DNA of 64,000 nucleotides. It comes from Ampelomyces quisqualis. Lineage: Eukaryota; Ascomycota; Dothideomycetes; Pleosporales; Phaeosphaeriaceae. The notes below the pieces were generated by a model. It had not been told where the DNA came from. It searched no databases and saw only the letters and a program-made list of their open reading frames with translations. The stretch's first letter is position 1. Each line of letters begins with the position of its first letter. Positions 1-9,425 of the stretch are shown here, in pieces. Position numbers and translations under genes: made by a program. The DNA is taken from contig JAGTXZ010000020.1 in assembly GCA_018398575.1 (NCBI GenBank), positions 806,001 through 870,000 on the forward strand. The letters run 5' to 3'.

Positions 1-1615
1 GCAGGTCCATGATCATAAAGCGTGTGTCTTCTTCGTCGCTCTCCCCTACTGCCGCTGTGTCATCGTGATGATGATCATCGAAACCGTGGGCTGCGTGATC
101 GGAGAAGTGGTGCTTGCGACCGTTTTGCGTGACTGTGGCTTCGACACGATCATACATGTCGGACATGACCTTGGCGAGGCTTTCATCGTCATCGTTGGGC
201 AGCATGATGTCTGCGACTATGTCGACGTTGCCCTCGTGGATCCAAGAGAAGGGGCCGTCGTACCCACGATTCAGGTGATCAATGTTGAGACCATCGATCC
301 TTATTCGACTGTGCTTCTTCCATGTGCTGCCGTCTTCCGACTCACGGCCACTGCTGAGCTGTGTGCCGGTGTAGTTGTGTGTTTGTCGAGGGTGAATTGT
401 GAATAGTGAGTTGTCGAAAGAGCCAGACATCATGTTGGCGGAGAGGAAGTCGTAGAATAGCCACTGCTTTCGCAACTGTGGCAGGTCACACGAGTAGACG
501 CTGACGGCGAATGGGCGGAAGCCACCTGGCTGGTAAATGGTAACCAGCAGATCCTCCATCTTGAAAGAGTTCAATTCGAAGTCGCCTGGGTTGTGTTCAT
601 GCTTGTATGACCTTGGATCGACGCCCTCGATGGTGCGTACGCTTGTTCGGTCGATGACACCGCGGATGCCTTTGATCTCCACATCCTCCAACAAGCCTTT
701 CCCGTTGAACCATTTGGAGAATGATAGTGTGACGTTTACGGTATCGATGGAGATGTCGAACTGGGAGTAGTTCGTATCCTCCTCGGCCTCCGGACTCTCT
801 GCGATAATGTCTGCACCTTCCTTGTCGTCCTTCTCCTGCTGCGCCAAAGCGGCTGCGGCTGCAGCTGCGGCCATTTCAGTCTGCGAGCCCTTGCTGACGT
901 GGCCGCCCTGTTGTCCTGGTCTCCTCGACACGTAGACTTTGCGGAAAGAGATGACTCGGTCCTTCCATTTGGGCACGACGGCAGTCTCAAAGACGACCTT
1001 GATGCCAGAGGAGCTGGTCAGGTAGTTGCCGATCCACTTGGCAAGTGTCTCTTGGGAAAAAGCAGTGTTGATCAAGAAAACGGTCAACATGACAAAGGTG
1101 GTGGTCCCGAGCACGATCCACAGCACGTGCGCTGCGACAATCCACGAGAAGAGGGCATAGATCTCGTCGGCATTGAAGGGCCGGGCGCTCCGGATGGTAA
1201 GCCATTTGAAGTGGATCTTGATGCGCGACCAGAAGCCCGAGGCAGCTTCGAGCAGCTCGGCCTTGGTGGGGCGCTTGAGGTGCGGCAGCGTGTGGGGGAT
1301 GCGGTCGAGCAGGGGGTGCTTGGGGGAAGGTTGCGGGGCGTCTGGCTTGGTGGTCGGCGGCTGTTTCGACGATGTTGACGACGCACGGCGGGCCCGGGCC
1401 GAGAGGACAGCAAGTGCTACGCTCGGCTGGCCATGGTGCCGTGCATGCGCGGGAGGTCGCAGCAGGAGGGCCCGTCTCTGCGCCGCCCATGTCACGGGGT
1501 GGTGGGCATGGGTTCTGATGCGGAAGCGTGGGAGCAGGGCAGTCTGCGTCGGCGGCGGGTGCGCGAGGGAGCGCCGCAGACACGCGCCAAGTGTGCAGCC
1601 TACATTCCTGCTCAT
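1..1615 (-). CDS. MDM31: Mdm31/Mdm32 family mitochondrial inner-membrane protein (C-terminus off the left edge)
   Basis: About 538 residues are visible with no intron; the frame stays open to the window edge. The first in-frame ATG lies at 1615, and the frame has a stop further upstream near 1788, so this start is forced unless there is an upstream exon. The N-terminus is rich in Arg, Ala and Ser with almost no acidic residues, as in a mitochondrial presequence. Next comes the family signature around residues 125-175: FKWLTIRSARPFNADEIYAL, followed by a hydrophobic segment containing VLWIVLGTTTFVMLTVFLIN, the first inner-membrane span. An Ala-rich, acidic linker and a soluble domain follow. 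Mdm31 and Mdm32 act in mitochondrial morphology, nucleoid organisation and cardiolipin balance in yeast (family knowledge). Whether this is the Mdm31 or the Mdm32 type cannot be settled from the visible part. It is divergent from PNO1, with 257 bp between the two starts. Confidence 0.85.
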   Translation of the reverse strand, partial: MSRNVGCTLGACLRRSLAHPPPTQTALLPRFRIRTHAHHPVTWAAQRRALLLRPPAHARHHGQPSVALAVLSARARRASSTSSKQPPTTKPDAPQPSPKHPLLDRIPHTLPHLKRPTKAELLEAASGFWSRIKIHFKWLTIRSARPFNADEIYALFSWIVAAHVLWIVLGTTTFVMLTVFLINTAFSQETLAKWIGNYLTSSSGIKVVFETAVVPKWKDRVISFRKVYVSRRPGQQGGHVSKGSQTEMAAAAAAAALAQQEKDDKEGADIIAESPEAEEDTNYSQFDISIDTVNVTLSFSKWFNGKGLLEDVEIKGIRGVIDRTSVRTIEGVDPRSYKHEHNPGDFELNSFKMEDLLVTIYQPGGFRPFAVSVYSCDLPQLRKQWLFYDFLSANMMSGSFDNSLFTIHPRQTHNYTGTQLSSGRESEDGSTWKKHSRIRIDGLNIDHLNRGYDGPFSWIHEGNVDIVADIMLPNDDDESLAKVMSDMYDRVEATVTQNGRKHHFSDHAAHGFDDHHHDDTAAVGESDEEDTRFMIMDL

Positions 1616-1872
1616 GGTCTTCACGGCGGCCACATGGTCGACGTCGGCTGGACAGAGGGGGGGGGCAGTGGCAGCACCAGGTGCACGTGATTGTGCAAGC
1701 CCTGGACAAAGTGCGGTGAATGCGCTAGTTAGTAACTCTTCGTACGTCTCGCCTCGCCAAAATTCGCTGTCCAACCTTCTTTCTTATCGATAGCCCGCCC
1801 GGATTTTCTGGACCCGCGTGCCGACCACGCACTTCAAGAACAGCAGAGGCCACAGGCACAGCGCTCACCAAC
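1616..1872. promoter_or_regulatory. Shared divergent promoter MDM31 / PNO1
   Basis: This 257-bp gap separates two outward-facing ATGs and must hold both promoters. It contains a G-run near 1659 and a TATCGATA palindrome near 1786-1793. No TATA box is obvious. It is compact and GC-rich, as expected for housekeeping genes. Confidence 0.5.
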
Positions 1873-2655
1873 ATGCCGGCCCCCACAGCGCTGCAGCGCC
1901 GCCCCGAACAACTGCCCGACACGGCCATGCCAGCCACTGCCGTGCCACTGCCCGCCGACGCCGACGCCGACGCCGAACTCATCGACATGAGCCTCGCCCC
2001 CGAGACGGCCGCTGTTGCTGCCCCCGCCGCGTCTGCACTCGACACACCCATGGCCGACGAGAGCGGCCGTCCCCAATTCGCCCCTGCCAAGGCGATTCCA
2101 CTGGCGTTCCGCCGCGAGCAGCGCAAAGTGCCCGTCCCGCCACACCGCATGTCGCCACTCAAGACCGCCTGGCCCAAGATGTACCCGCCCCTTGTCGAGC
2201 ACCTCAAGCTGCAAGTCCGCGTCAACACCAAGACCAGGTCCGTCGAGTTGCGCACTTCCTCCAGCACCACGGACACGGGCGCGCTGCAGAAGGGCGAAGA
2301 CTTTGTCAAAGCCTTCACGCTCGGATTCGACGTCGACGACGCAATCGCCCTGCTCCGTCTCGACGACCTCTACATCGAGACCTTCGAGATCAAGGATGTG
2401 AAGACACTGCAGGGAGAGCACATGGGACGTGCGATCGGACGTATAGCAGGCAAGGATGGAAAGACCAAATTTGCCATTGAGAACGCCAGCCGGACCAGAG
2501 TGGTGCTGGCTGATTCCAAGATTCACATTCTGGGAGGCTTCAAGAACATTCACATCGCGCGCGAGTCCATTGTCAGCTTGATCTTGGGACAGAATCCGAG
2601 CAAGGTCTATGGCAATTTGCGAACCGTCGCCGGTCGGATGAAGGAGAGGTTTTAG
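1873..2655 (+). CDS. PNO1: Pno1/Dim2 pre-rRNA processing KH-domain protein
   Basis: A single-exon gene of 260 aa, close to the usual family length of 250-275 aa. The first 80 residues are low complexity, Pro/Ala-rich, with an Asp-Ala run encoded by a GACGCC microsatellite. The conserved body starts near residue 85 with QRKVPVPPHRMSPLK. It continues through the degenerate first KH region and ends in the second KH domain, with motifs GRAIGRIAGKDGKTKFAIEN, HILGGFKNIHIARESIVSLI and a C-terminal RTVAGRMKERF. Pno1 (Dim2) binds pre-40S particles at the 18S rRNA 3' end, recruits the Dim1 dimethylase and helps control Nob1 cleavage at site D (family knowledge). It is nucleolar and cytoplasmic. The assignment is secure because the KH2 segment is nearly invariant across eukaryotes. 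Confidence 0.97.
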   Translation: MPAPTALQRRPEQLPDTAMPATAVPLPADADADAELIDMSLAPETAAVAAPAASALDTPMADESGRPQFAPAKAIPLAFRREQRKVPVPPHRMSPLKTAWPKMYPPLVEHLKLQVRVNTKTRSVELRTSSSTTDTGALQKGEDFVKAFTLGFDVDDAIALLRLDDLYIETFEIKDVKTLQGEHMGRAIGRIAGKDGKTKFAIENASRTRVVLADSKIHILGGFKNIHIARESIVSLILGQNPSKVYGNLRTVAGRMKERF

Positions 2656-3381
2656 CCTCCACGTCAACAGCCACCGTCAGCATTTCCACGGCGTTCAGGT
2701 TTGGCGGGATACCATCTAGCACAGTAGCATGTCTGCATCATCCGACCAAGGACGAGCAGTTCTTCCATAATCGAACAACACCTTCTCGCACTATTCATCT
2801 TCAGTAGAATTGCTTTTTGTATTGCGTGGAGAGGGAGGCATTGAGCATGTCATTTTCGACACTATGCATCACCAACTTGGCTTGCAACCATTCCGGGTGC
2901 TCCCTTTCTTACCCCCAGCTCGCTTCCCGTGACTCGTCTATGGCGTTGATCTCAGCACCCGATAGGAGCGAAATGTCTCCTGTGCCGCAGATCCATCTTG
3001 CACTTGTTGGTCGTCGAGCCGATTCAGCGGCTTGGAGTGGTAAATCTGCGAGCGGAGATAACGGCACTACCAATGTAGGATTTGGCAAGGCATGCGGCAT
3101 CATTCTCATTTCATACTTTCATTTTGACTTCTCCCGGGCCGCTTATAGATGGTAGCTTATCCCTTGGACCTTGGGGTACAGCAGCATATCATTCTCTCAA
3201 TCTATACGTTCATACGCAGACGTCAGTATATTCAGCTAGGTTTCACGGCCCGCTCCGTACATTTGCCTCCCTTGGCTCGGTAAGAATGGCTATTCCACAA
3301 GTCTTGTTTCCATTTCTCCATGTATGACGAGTTCAACATCACTTCATCTTCTCAAAGATCCATACTCTCATAGACAAGGCA
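2656..3381. other. Intergenic, no gene seen
   Basis: This stretch lies between PNO1 and the MFS relic. Small open frames exist on both strands, but none shows a recognisable domain or splice structure. It holds the 3' region of PNO1 and a CTCCGTAC half-motif at 3253-3260. Confidence 0.5.
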
Positions 3382-4109
3382 GTGGTTACGCCTCCGAGAC
3401 TCAAATCTGTCACAACAGCAACATTCTCCAACCCCGCACGGGAAACCCAAGATTTACAAAACGAAAAGTACAAAGAAGCATATCAACAAGGCCATGATGT
3501 CGACAGCACACCCGCCGAGTCGTTCCCAAAAGACGTAGAAAAAGGCGCACAAGGCAAAGCCGATTCAACACACTGACGAGCAAACACTCTCAGTCCACGC
3601 CCTCACAAAAGACCCAGAAGACCCTCGAGACCCTAACATGATTGACTGGGACGGCCCATCTGATTCCGCGAACCCCCAGAACCGGCCCGCGTCCAAGAAA
3701 TGGGGCATAATTGCGGCACTTGCAGCTGTGACGCTCATCACACCGCTCGCACCATCCTTCTTCGCGCCAGGTGTGCCACAAGTTCTTTTTGAATTCAACG
3801 AGACATGGAATACCATGGCAACATGTGTTGTATCCGTCTACATTCTCGGTTTCGCCATTGGTCCATTGATCATTGCGCCTGTGTCGGAGTTGTATGGGCG
3901 TATCTGGCTGTACCAGATCAGCAATCTGTTCTTTGTTGTTTTTGATATTGCTTGCGCAGTGCCGAGTTCCAGGGGCATGTTGATTGCTTTCTGGATGGGG
4001 AAACAGCCTGTTGGGACTCATCGGGCTGGCTTTCATTCCTGTCCCGATTTTCCTTAGGTTGTATGGTGAGAGGATCAGGACGAATCCGAGGTGTCAAGTA
4101 CAGATTTAG
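3382..4109 (+). pseudogene. Broken MFS transporter (DHA1-type) with frameshift and large internal deletion
   Basis: Three pieces of one MFS gene lie in order. Piece 1 (3382-3576) encodes a charged N-terminal tail ending in KADSTH, then a stop. It has no ATG; the frame begins after a stop near 3325. A shift of one base in an ACACAC run moves reading into piece 2 (about 3570-3990). Piece 2 has the linker ALTKDPEDPRDPNMIDWDGP, typical of fungal polyamine/drug H+ antiporters, then the first two membrane segments. At about 3990 the sequence jumps straight to the family's C-terminal end, in another frame (about 3993-4109): WGNSLLGLIGLAF, then YGERIRTNPRCQVQI and TAG. Roughly nine membrane segments are missing. 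With no start, a frameshift and no core, it cannot make a transporter. Confidence 0.88.
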
Positions 4110-4434
4110 ATGTAGATGAATGGCGAAGTGGGGCTAGGTGATTGAGACGGGGTATCATCTCTTGGAGTTGTTTTGTTTTGTTTTCTTTTGTCAACGGGAT
4201 ATCGCAAGGGCGGTAGGTTTGCTGCATCTGACAACAATCCTAAAAGTCACATGGGCTTGAATGTATGAATGCAGCTAAACCTCAGGTCACCCTGGAAGCA
4301 TACGTACACCTCAACCTTGCCAAATCTGACCACCCCGCCCTCTCACCCTGAAAAATACCCACATCCAAAACATATTCACTCGAATCTTACCCCCACCTCT
4401 TCCTTGCCAATTTCTTCCACACCGCCGCCTTCAC
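4110..4434. other. Intergenic, no gene seen
   Basis: A short stretch between the transporter relic and the 3' end of the NACHT gene. The right part (4270-4434) is C-rich and AT/CA-biased on the plus strand, so the minus-strand 3' region of the receptor gene is G-rich. No supported feature. Confidence 0.5.
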
Positions 4435-7002
4435 TCACTCATATTCCGGAATCCCAACCCCCATCTTAGCCCCGCTCCCAAACCTCACGCTCTTACCATA
4501 ATACTCCAACAACGCATCCACAGCCGCCCTCTCCTTCCCCCACTCCTCTTTCAACACCTCCCTGCCCTCGCCCCCAACCCACTTGTCCTCCCCCCCACCC
4601 GCGCCCACGCGCTTCCTCACCGCGCGACCAAACTCCACCGCGGCACGAACTTCCTTCTTGTCCGCCGTCTTAGCCTTGATAGCGACATAAGGCTGGATAT
4701 TCAGCAGGACAGCCAAGTCAAGGGGCGAAGCGAGTGTTGTGGATGGATAGCAGGGGAGGCCAGATGTGGCCGGGGATTTGGCGTGGTGTGAGAGTGCGGT
4801 AGTGGTAGCTGTGTCGAGGTATGTGAGGGGGAATATGGACGTGTTGCGGAAGAGGAGGAGCGCTGAGGATAGGCATGCGGCGAGTGGGGGCCAGCTGGGT
4901 AGATTCGAATCGTGGGGGGAGGGGTGGAGGGTTTTGAGGGTCCAGAGGTGTGCATTGGACCAGTGGGCTATGGGGTCGAAGGGTGGTGGTGGGGGTGGTG
5001 GGGTGGTGGGTTCGGGGTGGGAAGAGAGTATTGAGCGGATAACGTGGTGGGTGTATGTTACTTTGAGGAATTCGGGACGACCGCGTGTTTCGGGCTCTTC
5101 AGGGGAGGATACGTCAAAGATGGTGATTAGGCATCTGCACTTGTTTGTGAGTAGGTCGCGGACATCCTCGACGCGCTTTGTTGATTCGGCCGTCTTCAAA
5201 GGCCGGGTGTCAGCCGCAAGTGAGCTTTTCGTGTCGGCCATGAGGGCGAAGGAAAGAGGTAGGAGACCGGGACATGCGTTGTGGTGACTTTCGAGTAAAG
5301 CCTTGACCTTGTATAGCTCTTCGGAGTCCTCTGGAGACATACTGTCCACAATGTTTGGTATCAGGAGATCAAGTGTGTTTGGTAGATCCCCTGCGCGACT
5401 TCTCATGGCGGAGAAGCTATCTTCCTCTGTAACGTTGTGCAGTATGAGCGACGTCGCTAGTTTCGCCCATAGAAACACTCCATCCGCTTTCTCCGCTAAT
5501 GTGTTGATTGCGTTCATTTCCTCCACGTTGTCCGACTTTCTTCGCAACTTTTCTAGTGTCTCGTGATCACCAAACTTGTTCATGATGTACGCCGCACTAT
5601 CTTTCTTTGTCCACTCATCCAGCACTAGCCTGGGCCGGCTCTCAAATGCTGTTTCAAGCTCTGGCCGTGTGCAGCCTGAAACAATGATTTTGATGTTGTC
5701 TTTCTTCGTCGTGCTGATGACCATGTCAACAATTTCACTAGAGTACTCGTCCATATCATCCAAGCCATCAACCATGAACATAAACTTCTTGCTCGCGTCC
5801 GCAACCATCAGTTCGAAAGCCTTTTGCAGCTCGGGCAAAGTGAACTCCTGCAAGCCCCCACCATAGCTCTTAAACTGACTCCATCGATCTGTGAATAATA
5901 GTTGGATGATATCTTGGTCTTGCTCCAAGGGACCGTATATCATATCTTGTAGCGATTCATACAGTATCGAGCGAAGCATACCAATCGCAGATTTCTGCAA
6001 CCCAGTTCCACTGTTCCAGAAGAAATGTGCCGCCGTGATACCAGGTGCCGTGCCAGACCAAGCTTCTAAGTAGTCGAAAATCTGCGGATTTCGGAACAAG
6101 TATTTAGTCAACGTAGTCTTGCCACAGCCAGGTTTCCCGGAGATCCAGAAGAGATTGTCGCCCCGCGTGTTTCCAAACCACTCTAGCAACCCGCCCTCGT
6201 CACCCATCCGATCGTCGCCAAAGACCCAGTTCATGCTTCCGTCCATTGCCGCTTCGACTGAGTGTAGTCTCTCGGCCGCCTCTTCGAATCGCAAAAGACT
6301 GAATACTCTGTCACAAAAATGCGCTTCATTTTCCACTGTGATGAGCGTGTCCACAATCTTTCCAAATTCTTCCACATTCTTCTTCTTGTTCGGTCTCCAA
6401 TCGTTTGCATGTATCGAGTCCAGTGCGTCGTTTTGCCATTTCTCCCAATGCTGGAGCGCAACGTCAGAAGTGTCTTTGGCGAATACCGGGAGTCCAGTCT
6501 CAGCTGATTGGTCCAGATATTGGCGGAGCGCGAGTAGTAGCGAGGTGTCGATTTCTCTCCTGAGAGCTCGTAATTTCTTTTTTGTTCCCGTGACGTCCTT
6601 CTTCTTCCACACGCCATTTGTCAGCGCGTCCCTCGCTGTTCGCCATTTGGCTTCATCGTTGGAGCCACGGGCCTGTGCAGCAATTAGTGCATCCCGGAGA
6701 CCTTCGACCAGCTCTTTGACTTGTTCGCTGTGCTTGAGGAGTTGCTGGGCGGCTTCGCTTAGTTTTGCGCCTCTCTTCTCGGTCTTCTCGATTTGTAGCT
6801 TCCTCAGCTCGCTTTGATCAATGACATCTGTGAGTCTGTAGAGATTATTGGCGATATCTTGAAGTACAGCTGAATGTTCCACGGGTGTTGTTGATGTTCC
6901 CGTTGGTTCGTAAATAAGGTTATCCTTCTGCAACACGTTGATACTGAAGTCGATGATCTGAACTAGCGCTGACGAGATGCCAACTGCAGGTATAGGCTTC
7001 AT
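4435..7002 (-). CDS. NACHT-domain STAND protein (fungal NLR-like receptor)
   Basis: An intronless gene of 855 aa. The start is the ATG at 7002; an upstream GTG in the same frame is not used here, and MKPIPAVGISSALVQ matches the usual N-terminal helix of this family. Residues 1-200 form a helical, Lys/Glu-rich N-terminal domain seen in many ascomycete STAND proteins. The NACHT ATPase follows: MNWVFGDD entry region near 258, P-loop GKPGCGKTTL at 289-298, and the acidic Walker B FMFMVDGLDDMDE at about 408-419. A conserved region with DEWTKKDSAAYIMNKF comes after these. The C-terminal third has a Pro run (TTPPPPPPPFD) and ends without ankyrin, WD40 or TPR repeats that I can recognise. Such proteins act in heterokaryon incompatibility and innate recognition (family inference); the ligand is unknown. 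The dead MFS gene lies directly downstream. Confidence 0.88.
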   Translation of the reverse strand: MKPIPAVGISSALVQIIDFSINVLQKDNLIYEPTGTSTTPVEHSAVLQDIANNLYRLTDVIDQSELRKLQIEKTEKRGAKLSEAAQQLLKHSEQVKELVEGLRDALIAAQARGSNDEAKWRTARDALTNGVWKKKDVTGTKKKLRALRREIDTSLLLALRQYLDQSAETGLPVFAKDTSDVALQHWEKWQNDALDSIHANDWRPNKKKNVEEFGKIVDTLITVENEAHFCDRVFSLLRFEEAAERLHSVEAAMDGSMNWVFGDDRMGDEGGLLEWFGNTRGDNLFWISGKPGCGKTTLTKYLFRNPQIFDYLEAWSGTAPGITAAHFFWNSGTGLQKSAIGMLRSILYESLQDMIYGPLEQDQDIIQLLFTDRWSQFKSYGGGLQEFTLPELQKAFELMVADASKKFMFMVDGLDDMDEYSSEIVDMVISTTKKDNIKIIVSGCTRPELETAFESRPRLVLDEWTKKDSAAYIMNKFGDHETLEKLRRKSDNVEEMNAINTLAEKADGVFLWAKLATSLILHNVTEEDSFSAMRSRAGDLPNTLDLLIPNIVDSMSPEDSEELYKVKALLESHHNACPGLLPLSFALMADTKSSLAADTRPLKTAESTKRVEDVRDLLTNKCRCLITIFDVSSPEEPETRGRPEFLKVTYTHHVIRSILSSHPEPTTPPPPPPPFDPIAHWSNAHLWTLKTLHPSPHDSNLPSWPPLAACLSSALLLFRNTSIFPLTYLDTATTTALSHHAKSPATSGLPCYPSTTLASPLDLAVLLNIQPYVAIKAKTADKKEVRAAVEFGRAVRKRVGAGGGEDKWVGGEGREVLKEEWGKERAAVDALLEYYGKSVRFGSGAKMGVGIPEYE

Positions 7003-7556
7003 GCTGTTGTGTGTCACCTTCCTGATGTGATGACGCGGGAGGTAGAGATGTTAAACATTAAAGGCAAAGTTTGGCGTTTGTTTGTCTTATTTCTAGGGAT
7101 CTTGTTTTTGGTCGGCGACGGTCCACCTTTGACTTAGCGCCGTTGGCACCCAAGCATGGAACTTGGCACTCATGGACTCCCTTTGGTAATACAACCGGCC
7201 ATCAATGCGTCCCTATACGGGGCCTGCCTCACTTTTAACGAAGCTGCAGTGACCATATAAGTAGCTGGGCAAGTATCTATGCAATCACAACACTAAAAAT
7301 ACCAAGCAGGTACAACTCGCCAACTAAGTAATGTGCGAAGTCGCCTGTCTGCCATCAAACACTAAAACTAAGTAGTAACGACTCGATGAAATTCCAGCAC
7401 ATGGCGGGTATCTCACAAGAGAGTATCCTCGTATAATTCCTCTAGAACTTCCACAGCTGCAAAAGCGAATGCAAAAGCTGAAACTCAACTCAAATCAAAA
7501 CGCACATTGAAGCAAAACGTGCTGAACAGTGCTGGTGGAAAAACGAAAGAAGCCCA
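7003..7556. other. Upstream region of the NACHT gene, nothing else seen
   Basis: Holds the promoter of the NACHT gene (reading left) and the 3' region of the C2 gene. AT-richer than its neighbours. No recognisable gene or element. Confidence 0.45.
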
Positions 7557-9425
7557 TTAGCTCTTCGCTCCCGCTGTATCGCTCTCATCGTTCCGGGCGT
7601 GAGGATTTTGGAGTTCGCCATTATGTCGAGTTTGCCCTGCCTCCTCTCTTTGTTTTGCGACCACTTCATCATCCGCTCTTGGAGGATGCTTGTCGCCTCT
7701 CCATCCCTCGTGGTTATTGCTCGGTCGTACACCCTTCATGTGGAATTTGGCTACATCGACTTGGTGGTTCGCTTCTCGCTGCACTTGATGTCTGAAGTGA
7801 GATGCCGGCAGTGAGCCTCCATTCTCCAACCTGTCCAAATCCTCCTCATCACTGCTGCTCATACTGCTGCTTCTGCTCAACTGAGTGTAGACAATATGGT
7901 CACCTTCCTTCTTTTTGCGTTCTCGCTGCTCGTTCTTCATCGCCTCCATCTTCTCCGCGTCTCCTTGGCAGTCAAGAGTTTTTATATGAAGACCAGGGAA
8001 GTTGGTCTCGAAGAAAGCTTTGAGTTGTGGGAGGAGCTTGGCGTTTGGTCGATACGTGCCAGAGTCGTTATCAATGACGAGCTCGTAGTTGCTGGGATCC
8101 TTGATATGCGGCTCTTCTTTGGGTGTTCCACTGCCGATATCTTCTGGAGGATGACTCTTATCGTTTCCGCCATCTTCAGGTGGAGCACTTTTGGGATGTT
8201 TAAGTCGGCGAATGAAGAATTCGCCAGAAAAGGCAACGTACGCAGCGACGTCACTATGCATAGTGTGCTTGGATAACATGTCGATGCCAAACTCTTTGCC
8301 AGTCTCGGTGAAGCGGAAAAGAGCATCGAGCGTGAGGACGTAGGTGAATATGCGGCCACCTTGATCAAAATGTACTAGCTCGAGAAATTTTTGTGTGAAT
8401 TCTTTGCACGGTTCCTGGAAGACTTTGAACTCGGTTGCGTGGTCAAAATTGTAAACGCGCGCGTGCTGGTGGTGTAATGCTTTGGAAAGAATAAAGCCTC
8501 GAATGCCCTTGGCGGTAAACATGGACTTGACGAAGGGCTTGAATTCAACATAGCGGTGGTACATGGCTTCGGGAACAGGGCCTCGCAATTGCATCTGGTT
8601 CGACTGGAAGTTGTACTTTTCTGGCTTCGGTCTGCCGGTCCTCTTAGACACCTGCCCAGGTTCGATGGGCTCTTTTTGACCCAGTAAGCGTCCGAGCAGC
8701 GGTGAGTAATGCCGTATCCAAAACTGAGGTCCAATAGTATATGCGCGACCGCCATTCTCGTCTTCGGACTTGCCCAATACCTCAACGCTGACGTTCAAGG
8801 TTCCGTTCATGTGTTCCGCCTTTCCGAAGCAGACAGCGATGGCGCGCAGCGTATATGCCCTCTTGCTGACCATGCGCTTCCGGATCGAAAAGGTCTGGTC
8901 CCTTATCCCCGGCCACTCTTCGTTGACCGAGCTGATTATGACGTGGACGTTGCCTAGGCGGTCATCGTGGTCGGCGGGATCCTCATCGTAAATGCGACAC
9001 TTGAGCTTGAAGCCTGTCGCGGGGACGTTGGCAACGATCCACTCGCAGTTCCACACAGGGTTGGTGTTCTGCCGGACAGTGGGCGTGCGCAGGACCAAAG
9101 GGGGGTCTTCGTGATGTCTCATTGGCAGGCCGGTGTTGAGCTCGGCCATGATGAAGGGGTCGGCGGAGAGGGTGTTGATGTCGGCAAGCGGAAGGTTGTT
9201 GGCGCGGTGGAAGGTGAACTTGACCGTGTAGCCCGGCGGTGCGCGCGGGATGGGCGTGTCGTCGAAGCCTCCCTCGGGGCCTTTCTTCTTGCTGTTGAAG
9301 GTATTTGTCTTTAGCGGCTTGGGCGGCTCTGGGGTTGTGCCGTGGGGCGCATCATGCTTTTCCGGTGTCGCAGGCGCATGTCCGTCCTGCGCCGCCTCGG
9401 GCCTCGAGTCCTTCTCCTCTGCCAT
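7557..9425 (-). CDS. C2-domain protein
   Basis: A single-exon gene of 622 aa. I place the start at ATG 9425 (MAEEKDSRPE). The frame stays open upstream only through a GTG, and that extension carries the intergenic TACGGAGTA motif, so it looks like 5' UTR. After a Pro/Lys-rich leader, residues 65-170 form a C2 domain: GYTVKFTFHRANNLPLADIN, then TVRQNTNPVWNCEW and IYDEDPADHDDRLGNVHV, with Asp residues suited to Ca2+ binding. The middle part (about 225-420) is conserved-looking, with QFWIRHYSPLLGRLLGQKEP and a region rich in aromatic residues. The C-terminal 200 residues are charged, Ser-rich and probably disordered. C2 domains target membranes in a Ca2+-dependent way; the substrate or partner is unknown. 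No catalytic domain is visible. Confidence 0.85.
   Translation of the reverse strand: MAEEKDSRPEAAQDGHAPATPEKHDAPHGTTPEPPKPLKTNTFNSKKKGPEGGFDDTPIPRAPPGYTVKFTFHRANNLPLADINTLSADPFIMAELNTGLPMRHHEDPPLVLRTPTVRQNTNPVWNCEWIVANVPATGFKLKCRIYDEDPADHDDRLGNVHVIISSVNEEWPGIRDQTFSIRKRMVSKRAYTLRAIAVCFGKAEHMNGTLNVSVEVLGKSEDENGGRAYTIGPQFWIRHYSPLLGRLLGQKEPIEPGQVSKRTGRPKPEKYNFQSNQMQLRGPVPEAMYHRYVEFKPFVKSMFTAKGIRGFILSKALHHQHARVYNFDHATEFKVFQEPCKEFTQKFLELVHFDQGGRIFTYVLTLDALFRFTETGKEFGIDMLSKHTMHSDVAAYVAFSGEFFIRRLKHPKSAPPEDGGNDKSHPPEDIGSGTPKEEPHIKDPSNYELVIDNDSGTYRPNAKLLPQLKAFFETNFPGLHIKTLDCQGDAEKMEAMKNEQRERKKKEGDHIVYTQLSRSSSMSSSDEEDLDRLENGGSLPASHFRHQVQREANHQVDVAKFHMKGVRPSNNHEGWRGDKHPPRADDEVVAKQREEAGQTRHNGELQNPHARNDESDTAGAKS

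Noticed and set aside
987..1709. 240-codon minus-strand frame overlapping MDM31
   Set aside because: It is out of frame with the clear Mdm31 sequence; low-complexity shadow.
1834..2667. 277-codon frame antisense to PNO1
   Set aside because: Exact antisense of a strongly conserved gene and without any domain.
6119..6817. 232-codon plus-strand frame inside the NACHT gene
   Set aside because: Ser/Phe-rich antisense of Glu/Lys codons; no domain.
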